A DNA stretch of 30,587 bases from the NCBI GenBank assembly GCA_002479215.1, contig DLME01000049.1, positions 1 through 30,587 of the forward strand, in the 5' to 3' direction. Of the stretch, positions 24,787 to 30,587 are shown piece after piece (position 1 is the stretch's first letter; each line of letters opens with the position of its first letter). Source of the DNA: Syntrophaceae bacterium UBA7544. Lineage in GTDB: Bacteria; Desulfobacterota; Syntrophia; Syntrophales; Smithellaceae. The notes below the pieces were generated by a model. That model was given only the letters and a program-made list of their open reading frames with translations. It was not told where the DNA came from and made no database searches. The position numbers were made by a program, and so were the translations under genes.

Positions 24787-26683
24787 AATGGTGGTCGTAT
24801 TTTGCTTTGCTTTTCACCTCTTCATATTCCGCGCGCAGAGCTATATGATCCATGTCCGCCATGCCTTCGGCACTTTTAACCCAATCCTCAAACTGAATAT
24901 CTACACCAAAAATACCGATCATTGCATCTTTATCATTGACGATAGGCGCAGAAACGGTGAAGCATAAAACACCGGTCATCTTGGAAATGAAGAAATCGGT
25001 AACATGAACTTTTCCTGTCTGCAAAGGTTTTATAAACCATTCCCGGTCGGATTGGTCGATGCCTACTCCATAATTCTCATATTTAGCACGATCAGCAATG
25101 TTGGTAATGTTTTTAGTTGTCTTTCTGCCGTTCATGTCCACTATATATGCAAACTGAACAGAAGGATGTTCGTCGACGAATTCTTGCATCAGAGGTTCTT
25201 GTTGTTCAGTATTCATGCTCTTCATTAACGGATGTTCGATAATTTGACTAACTGCGGCCACGGCGGCTTTTTCAGCCATATCTTTAATTTTTTCTAATGC
25301 CGACATAAAATATTCCGGCAAATACAAGCGCACCCTTTTTTCCATCTCTTCGGGAGAAATCGTGGTAACTCGGCCGGAATCATATTGTTCCGCAATCCAT
25401 TTATTGATTTTTGAAATTCCTGGATGCCTTTTATCCACAACGCTGTCACTTTTGAGGCCGAAGCGCTGATTAATCCAGAAGGCTATACCGGCATTGCCTG
25501 ATTTGTCGGTGATCATGGTGACAATAGGTCTTTTTAAAATTTTGTTGGTATCGAAGATGTTATAAATTTCTTCGCATTTAATAAGGCCATCAGCATGAAC
25601 ACCCGCGCGGGTAACATTGAACTCGGAGCCGACAAAGGGATAATTGTGTGGTATCTTTACTCCCAGTTCGGCTTCAAAATATTCGGCGATATCGGTGATT
25701 ACGGTCGTATCAATTCCGTTATTATTTCCTTTAAGCGCGATATATTCAATAATCAGACCTTCAATAGGCGGATTGCCGGTTCGTTCGCCAAGGCCTAAAA
25801 GAGTGGAATTGGCCGCGCTGCAACCATAAATCCATGCAGTCGTGGCATTGGTCATGGCGCGGTGAAAATCATTGTGGCCATGCCATTCTAAAAGATGGCC
25901 GGGCACCCCGGCGTCATCAATAAAGGCGCGGACAAGCTTGTCTACACTGCGGGGAAGAGCCGCTCCGGGATATGTTATGCCGTAGCCCATTGTATCGCAA
26001 AGCCTGATTTTGATATCGATGCCGCTTTCTTCCCTCAGTTTCATTAGTTCCAGCGCAAAGGGGACACAAAAGCCATAAATATCGGCGCGGGTAATGTCTT
26101 CGAAATGACAGCGGGGAATGATGCCTAATGCCAAAATGGATTTGACGATGCCCAGATAATCATCCATGGCTTCGCGTCTTTTCTTGTTCAGCTTAAGAAA
26201 AATGTGATAATCGGAGACTGATGTGAGCAATCCTGTTTCTTTGATGCCTGCGTTTTTAACTAAAGGTATATCTTTTTTTGCCGCTCTGATCCAACCGGTG
26301 ATTTCCGGATAAGAGAGACCCAGTGCCTGACATTTTTCTACCGCTTCCTTATCTTTTTTGCTGTAAAGGAAAAATTCTGATTGCCGGATTACGCCATTGG
26401 GCCCGCCGAGTTTGCTCAGAAATTGAAAAATATTAACAATTTGTTCTACTGTATAAGGAGGACGAGCTTGCTGTCCGTCTCTAAAAGTAGTGTCTGTAAT
26501 AAATATTTCTCTCGCCAGACTAACGGGTAAGATTTTGTGGTCAAAAATAACTTTACTTACTTCAGTATAGGGAAATATATCTTTATATAAATTAGGCTCA
26601 TCGAGTTCCTTTAGCTTATATTTCCAGTTCTTTTTATTTTTATTAGCGGGTGATTTCTTTACTTTACTCAATTTCGCCATCAT
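24785..26683 (-). CDS. Re-citrate-synthase-like enzyme fused to a C-terminal Cache sensor domain
   Basis: Residues about 25-460 belong to the isopropylmalate/homocitrate synthase (HMGL-like TIM barrel) superfamily and resemble the Re-citrate synthases known from Clostridium kluyveri and Syntrophus aciditrophicus, which make citrate from oxaloacetate and acetyl-CoA. Seen: TTFRDGQQARPPYTVEQI with catalytic Arg68-Asp69, the HGH metal ligands (268-270) in EWHGHNDF, GERTGNPP (299-306), and GVHADG (361-366). Instead of the LeuA regulatory domain, residues about 465-605 look like a Cache/PDC sensor (IVDMNGR, REWFIKPLQTGKVHVTDFF, FTVSAPI, GIFGVDIQFEDW). No membrane helix, so the sensor is cytosolic. 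GGAG lies before paired ATGs at 26683 and 26680. The exact substrate is inferred; homocitrate or isopropylmalate synthesis is the alternative. Confidence 0.85.
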   Translation of the reverse strand: MMAKLSKVKKSPANKNKKNWKYKLKELDEPNLYKDIFPYTEVSKVIFDHKILPVSLAREIFITDTTFRDGQQARPPYTVEQIVNIFQFLSKLGGPNGVIRQSEFFLYSKKDKEAVEKCQALGLSYPEITGWIRAAKKDIPLVKNAGIKETGLLTSVSDYHIFLKLNKKRREAMDDYLGIVKSILALGIIPRCHFEDITRADIYGFCVPFALELMKLREESGIDIKIRLCDTMGYGITYPGAALPRSVDKLVRAFIDDAGVPGHLLEWHGHNDFHRAMTNATTAWIYGCSAANSTLLGLGERTGNPPIEGLIIEYIALKGNNNGIDTTVITDIAEYFEAELGVKIPHNYPFVGSEFNVTRAGVHADGLIKCEEIYNIFDTNKILKRPIVTMITDKSGNAGIAFWINQRFGLKSDSVVDKRHPGISKINKWIAEQYDSGRVTTISPEEMEKRVRLYLPEYFMSALEKIKDMAEKAAVAAVSQIIEHPLMKSMNTEQQEPLMQEFVDEHPSVQFAYIVDMNGRKTTKNITNIADRAKYENYGVGIDQSDREWFIKPLQTGKVHVTDFFISKMTGVLCFTVSAPIVNDKDAMIGIFGVDIQFEDWVKSAEGMADMDHIALRAEYEEVKSKAKYDHH

Positions 26684-26704
26684 TTATTCTCCATAAATTT
26701 ATAG

Positions 26705-28477
26705 CTAAACGATTTTTAAAGAAAGTTCCATAAGTTGTTCGATGCTTACTTTTGACGGCGCATCCGATAAGAGACAAGCCGCTTTTTGCGTCTTCGGGAA
26801 TGCAATCACATCGCGGATTGATTCCGCGTGAGTCATAATCATAGTGAGCCTATCCAGACCGAAGGCAATTCCTCCGTGAGGCGGAGCGCCGTATTCCAAA
26901 GCATCCAGAAGAAAACCAAACTTACTGCGGGCTTCTTCATTGCTCAAACCTAAAACTTTGAACACTTGAGCCTGTAAATCTTTCCTATGAATCCGAATGC
27001 TGCCGCCACCTATTTCTGAACCATTCAACACAAGGTCATAAGCGCGCGCGCGAACTTTACCCGGCTGAGAGTTAAATAACGCAACATCTTCCAGAACAGG
27101 TGAAGTGAAAGGATGATGCATGGAGACATAACGCTTTTCGGAGTCGGAATATTCCATCAGCGGAAATTCGGTAATCCAATTGAAGGCTAAATCGTCCGGT
27201 TTAAATAAGTTCAGCTTCTTCGCTAAATGTAGGCGCAAATTGCCGAGAGAATCGTTAACAACGCGGGGAACATCGGCAACAAAAAATATAATATCACTTT
27301 CTTTCGCGCCCATTGCTTTATTTATTTTTTCAACTTCCTCCGGCCGCAAAAATTTGTAAATAGGAGAAGTCCAGTCGGTGGCGTTAATTCTCGCCCACGC
27401 CAGTCCCTTAGCGCCGTAAACGGCAACGTAATCCTTTAGCTCGTCGAGGTCTTTGCGTGAAAGGCCGGAAGCTTGTTCCAGCTTAATCGCTTTGACAATT
27501 CCACCCGCGGCAACGACTTCCTGAAATAGCTTAAAGCCGGAATTACTTACTATTGACGTAATATCCACCAGTTCAATATCGAAACGTGTATCGGGATTAT
27601 CTTTACCATAGCGGTTTACGGCATCGTGATAGGTGAGGCGGGGAAAGGGGAGTTTAAGTTCACGGTCGAGACATACCTTAAATATTTGCGCCATCAATCC
27701 TTCCATGATTTTGATTATATCTTCTTCGGTGATGAAGGACATTTCGACGTCGATTTGCGTAAATTCCGGTTGACGGTCGGCCCTTAAATCTTCATCCCGG
27801 AAACATTTCACAATTTGATAATAACGGTCAAAGCCGGAAACCATCAGCAATTGCTTAAAAATCTGAGGCGATTGCGGTAAGGCGTAAAACATCCCCTTGT
27901 AAATTCTACTGGGGACAAGGTAATCGCGGGCGCCTTCCGGAGTGCTTTTTGTCAGAAAAGGCGTTTCCACTTCAATAAAACCGTTTTTATCGAAGTAATT
28001 GCGCGTAGCGGCGGCCAATTTACTGCGCAAAAATAAATTTTGCTGGAGCGCCGGACGGCGTAAATCCAGATAGCGGTATTTGAGACGCACGTTTTCTGAT
28101 ATATCTTCCTCGTCAAAAGAGAATGGCGGTGTTTTCGATTCATTCATTATTTCCAATTCAGAGACGATGACTTCGATTTCACCTGTTTTCAGGGCGGGAT
28201 TTTCCATACCTTGTGGCCTTTTGAGTACAGTTCCTTTAACAGCAAGGACAAATTCATTGCGGATTTTATGCGCTTCTCCATGAACAGCCTCTCCGGAGTC
28301 GGGATTGAAAACGATTTGAACCATTCCTTCGCGATCACGCAAATCGACAAAAATAACGCCGCCGTGATCTCTTCTGCGGTGCGACCAGCCCATTAAAATT
28401 ATTTCTTTACCGGCATGGGAAATGTTCAGATTACCACAATAATGCGTTCTTTTATCTGTAGCTAAAAAATTGGCCAA
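26705..28477 (-). CDS. aspS: Aspartyl-tRNA synthetase, probably non-discriminating
   Basis: Class IIb synthetase charging tRNA-Asp. Anticodon-binding OB fold at the N-terminus ([20 protein letters not shown]), motif 1 near [16 protein letters not shown], motif 2 [18 protein letters not shown], a bacterial insertion domain, and motif 3 [14 protein letters not shown]. Length 590 is standard for bacterial AspRS. His38 in RRRDHGG aligns with His31 of the Pseudomonas enzyme that also charges tRNA-Asn; E. coli, which discriminates, has Leu there. It starts with TTG at 28477, seven bases after AAGGTG, which overlaps the hisS stop; no ATG is available. Six bases separate it from hisS. Confidence 0.96.
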   Translation of the reverse strand: MANFLATDKRTHYCGNLNISHAGKEIILMGWSHRRRDHGGVIFVDLRDREGMVQIVFNPDSGEAVHGEAHKIRNEFVLAVKGTVLKRPQGMENPALKTGEIEVIVSELEIMNESKTPPFSFDEEDISENVRLKYRYLDLRRPALQQNLFLRSKLAAATRNYFDKNGFIEVETPFLTKSTPEGARDYLVPSRIYKGMFYALPQSPQIFKQLLMVSGFDRYYQIVKCFRDEDLRADRQPEFTQIDVEMSFITEEDIIKIMEGLMAQIFKVCLDRELKLPFPRLTYHDAVNRYGKDNPDTRFDIELVDITSIVSNSGFKLFQEVVAAGGIVKAIKLEQASGLSRKDLDELKDYVAVYGAKGLAWARINATDWTSPIYKFLRPEEVEKINKAMGAKESDIIFFVADVPRVVNDSLGNLRLHLAKKLNLFKPDDLAFNWITEFPLMEYSDSEKRYVSMHHPFTSPVLEDVALFNSQPGKVRARAYDLVLNGSEIGGGSIRIHRKDLQAQVFKVLGLSNEEARSKFGFLLDALEYGAPPHGGIAFGLDRLTMIMTHAESIRDVIAFPKTQKAACLLSDAPSKVSIEQLMELSLKIV

Positions 28478-28483
28478 AGGATT

Positions 28484-29746
28484 TCACCTTTCCTTAATGA
28501 TTTTAATTATTGTATCCCGCAAGTTGTTCATAGGCAAAACTTGCTGGGTTTTAGTGTTCATATTTCTTAACTCGACACGCTTTTCATCAATCTCTTTATC
28601 ACCTATAATCAGTGTAAAGGAGGTATTTAATTTGTCGGCACGTTTCATCTGGCTTTTCAAACTTTTATCGCTGTAATCCTTTTCCGTGGAAATACCGGCC
28701 CGGCGCATCTCGTTAGTCAATCCGAAGGCCATCTTTTGCGCGCGTTCGCCGAGAGCGGCAATAAATAAATCCGTCGGGAATATATTTTTTTTATTATTAG
28801 GCAAACAGGCAAAAAGACGTTCAATTCCCACAGCAAATCCAATACCGGATACTTCCGGTCCGCCTAAGGAATGAACCAGACCGTCATATCTGCCGCCGCC
28901 GGCCAGTGCGTTTTGAGCTCCCAGCAATCCTGATTTAACTTCAAAAGCTGTTCTGGTATAATAATCCAAACCACGCACCATTTTGGGGTTAATGCCGTAA
29001 GCAACATTTAAATCGGTTAAATACGATTTTACCTGAGCAAAATGTTCTTTGCAGTCAGGGCACAAGTAGTCGAGAATTTGCGGAGCTTTGGCGATAATTA
29101 AATTACAGGTTTCTACTTTGCAGTCAAATATCCGCAAAGGATTGGTGCTCATACGTCTTTGACAGTCAGGACAAAGAGCATTTTTCGATCCTCTTAAATA
29201 ATTGACGACAGCTTGTGAAAAAACCGGCCGGCAAGTTTTACAACCAAGAGAGTTAATTTCCAGAGATAATTCTTCAATAGCCGTTGATTGTAGAAAATGC
29301 ATCAGCATGAAAATAACTTCTACATCGGATTGAGGCTTCTCATCGCCAAACAACTCAACATCAATCTGATGGAATTGACGGAAACGGCCTTTCTGCGGCC
29401 TTTCCCGTCGAAACATAGGCCCCATTGTGTAGAGTTTCGTAATCTGGTCAAAAGAGTGCATATTATGTTCGATGTAGGCACGGATAATGGAAGCTGTGGC
29501 TTCAGGGCGTAATGTTAGGAGTTCATCATCGCGATCACGAAAGGTGTACATTTCTTTTTCGACAATATCCGTTGTTTCCCCAATACTCCGTTTGAATAAC
29601 TCAGTTTTTTCCATAATCGGGACCCGAATTTCGCGAAAACAGAAAGAACCAAAAACCTGACGGGCGATTGATTCGATATGATTCCAAGTCGGAGCATCTT
29701 CCGGCAATATATCTTTGATGCCTTTAATTGTGGTTATTTTTTCCAT
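28484..29746 (-). CDS. hisS: Histidyl-tRNA synthetase
   Basis: Class II synthetase charging tRNA-His. ITTIKGIKDILPEDAPTWNH at the N-terminus, motif 2 RRERPQKGRFRQFHQIDVE, the histidine-binding GLDYYTRTAFEV and GGRYDGLVHSLGG, motif 3 GIGFAVGIERL, and a C-terminal anticodon-binding domain are all present. The inserted domain has cysteines (CPDCQRR, FDCKVETCN, LCPDC), as in many bacterial HisRS. Length 420 is normal. ATG 29746 lacks a strong ribosome-binding site. It is directly upstream of aspS and surely in the same transcript, the common bacterial hisS-aspS arrangement. Confidence 0.97.
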   Translation of the reverse strand: MEKITTIKGIKDILPEDAPTWNHIESIARQVFGSFCFREIRVPIMEKTELFKRSIGETTDIVEKEMYTFRDRDDELLTLRPEATASIIRAYIEHNMHSFDQITKLYTMGPMFRRERPQKGRFRQFHQIDVELFGDEKPQSDVEVIFMLMHFLQSTAIEELSLEINSLGCKTCRPVFSQAVVNYLRGSKNALCPDCQRRMSTNPLRIFDCKVETCNLIIAKAPQILDYLCPDCKEHFAQVKSYLTDLNVAYGINPKMVRGLDYYTRTAFEVKSGLLGAQNALAGGGRYDGLVHSLGGPEVSGIGFAVGIERLFACLPNNKKNIFPTDLFIAALGERAQKMAFGLTNEMRRAGISTEKDYSDKSLKSQMKRADKLNTSFTLIIGDKEIDEKRVELRNMNTKTQQVLPMNNLRDTIIKIIKER

Positions 29747-29839
29747 AAATATCAGACCAAAATCTAATGAATATAGTGAAGTTAACTAGCATATAGTATG
29801 ATGATTATCAATGAAAATGAATGGTTAATCAACAAGTGC

Positions 29840-30587
29840 TTATCTGCTTTTCCGAAAAGTATCAATGTTCAATTTTATGCCGTCGGTCATCAGAGTTACC
29901 GCTCCATCGCGATCAGTGCGGAAAATAGTAACGCGGGCATCGTTATATCTTTGGAGAGTTGACGGATGCGGATGGTGAAATACATTTGCTTTACCGGCGC
30001 TGACTATCGCATAACGGCAGGCGACAGCTTTAATGAATTCGGCACTGCTGGAGTAACCTGAGCCATGATGAGGAGCCACCAGAACATCGCTACGTAAATC
30101 TACCCCAGATTTAATGAGCTGCTTTTCCACATCGGCTGAAATATCACCGGGAATAAGAAAACTTACATTGCCGAACGTTATTTTTAAAACCAGAGAGGAA
30201 TCGTTAACTTCATCGTAAGAAAGATTATTCATATCTTGAGGCGAATAATTTAACGGCCATAAGACCTTGACTCTGACACCGTTAAATATTCTTTCCGGAG
30301 ATTTATTAGAGGTCATACATATATTAATATTATTAAGCTTGATTGCTTTTTCCCATTCCGGATAGATTTCTAAATCAATTGGTAAGTTCGACCTCCAAAC
30401 CTGCCGGACATCAAAATTATTCATAATGTAGATCAGTCCCAGTAAATGATCGGGATGAGGGTGGCTTAGCACCACAGTATCAACATTACGGATTCTTTCA
30501 TGGTAGAGAAAAGGAGCGAGAAGAGATTTGCCGGTATCAAAGGAACTGTACGAAAAACCGCCGCCGTCAATAAGCATATTCTTCCCG
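29840..30587 (-). CDS. ComEC/Rec2-type metallo-beta-lactamase domain, 5' end outside the window
   Basis: Open from the window edge (codons for GKN precede MLIDGGG) to TAA at 29840, so only the last ~248 residues are seen. This is the metallo-beta-lactamase-fold domain found at the C-terminus of the DNA-uptake channel ComEC: LIDGGGFSYSSFDTGKS, the metal site LSHPHPDHLLGL, the LIPGDIS motif, and APHHGSGYSS. The N-terminal membrane part, if present, would lie beyond 30587; a stand-alone ComEC-like hydrolase cannot be excluded. It ends 93 bases before hisS. Confidence 0.85.
   Translation of the reverse strand, partial: GKNMLIDGGGFSYSSFDTGKSLLAPFLYHERIRNVDTVVLSHPHPDHLLGLIYIMNNFDVRQVWRSNLPIDLEIYPEWEKAIKLNNINICMTSNKSPERIFNGVRVKVLWPLNYSPQDMNNLSYDEVNDSSLVLKITFGNVSFLIPGDISADVEKQLIKSGVDLRSDVLVAPHHGSGYSSSAEFIKAVACRYAIVSAGKANVFHHPHPSTLQRYNDARVTIFRTDRDGAVTLMTDGIKLNIDTFRKSR

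Noticed and set aside
29790..29825. ATGATGATTATCAATGAAAATGA, similar to a Fur box, before hisS
   Set aside because: The match to the paired Fur motif is weak, the area is AT-rich, and hisS is not an expected Fur target.

Overview
The window looks like a bacterial chromosome segment of moderate-to-low GC. The core gene order (secA-argJ, then rpsB-tsf-pyrH-frr-uppS-cdsA-dxr-rseP-tsaB), a Re-citrate-synthase-like enzyme and many chemoreceptor-style Cache sensors suggest a syntrophic or anaerobic member of the Desulfobacterota, for example a Syntrophus/Smithella relative. That placement is inferred from gene content and order; no search was run.

Layout. (1) 1-11393, all + strand, is housekeeping: protein export (secA), arginine synthesis (argJ), then the ribosomal protein S2 / EF-Ts / UMP kinase / ribosome recycling block, closed by a strong terminator at 6707-6745. 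It continues with undecaprenyl-PP synthase, CDP-diglyceride synthase, DXP reductoisomerase, the RseP site-2 protease and TsaB. Genes are tightly packed, with 1-4 base overlaps and several TTG starts. (2) 11394-22005 is an accessory region. It holds a minus-strand three-gene cluster (excisionase-like HTH protein, ExeA-like AAA ATPase, TPR protein with a Roadblock/LC7-like end) preceded by a candidate promoter and an inverted-repeat operator. Next come a 319 bp insertion-sequence remnant, two tandem Cache sensor proteins behind a perfect sigma70 consensus promoter, a DUF362/ferredoxin protein with a glutaminyl cyclotransferase, two small membrane proteins, and an AT-rich metallopeptidase whose zinc-ribbon tail is split off by a frameshift. 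(3) 22006-30587 returns to core functions: adk-uvrD on +, converging on a minus-strand series of a Re-citrate-synthase-like enzyme with a Cache domain, aspS, hisS and the 3' part of a comEC-like gene.

The most unusual items are: a dispersed hairpin repeat (two tandem copies before adk, an inverted pair between uvrD and the citrate-synthase-like gene, a fragment after argJ) whose stems change on both sides and so look structurally conserved; the fusion of a citrate/isopropylmalate-synthase-type enzyme to a cytosolic Cache sensor domain; the HTH/AAA/TPR-Roadblock cluster; and the homopolymer frameshift in the metallopeptidase gene.
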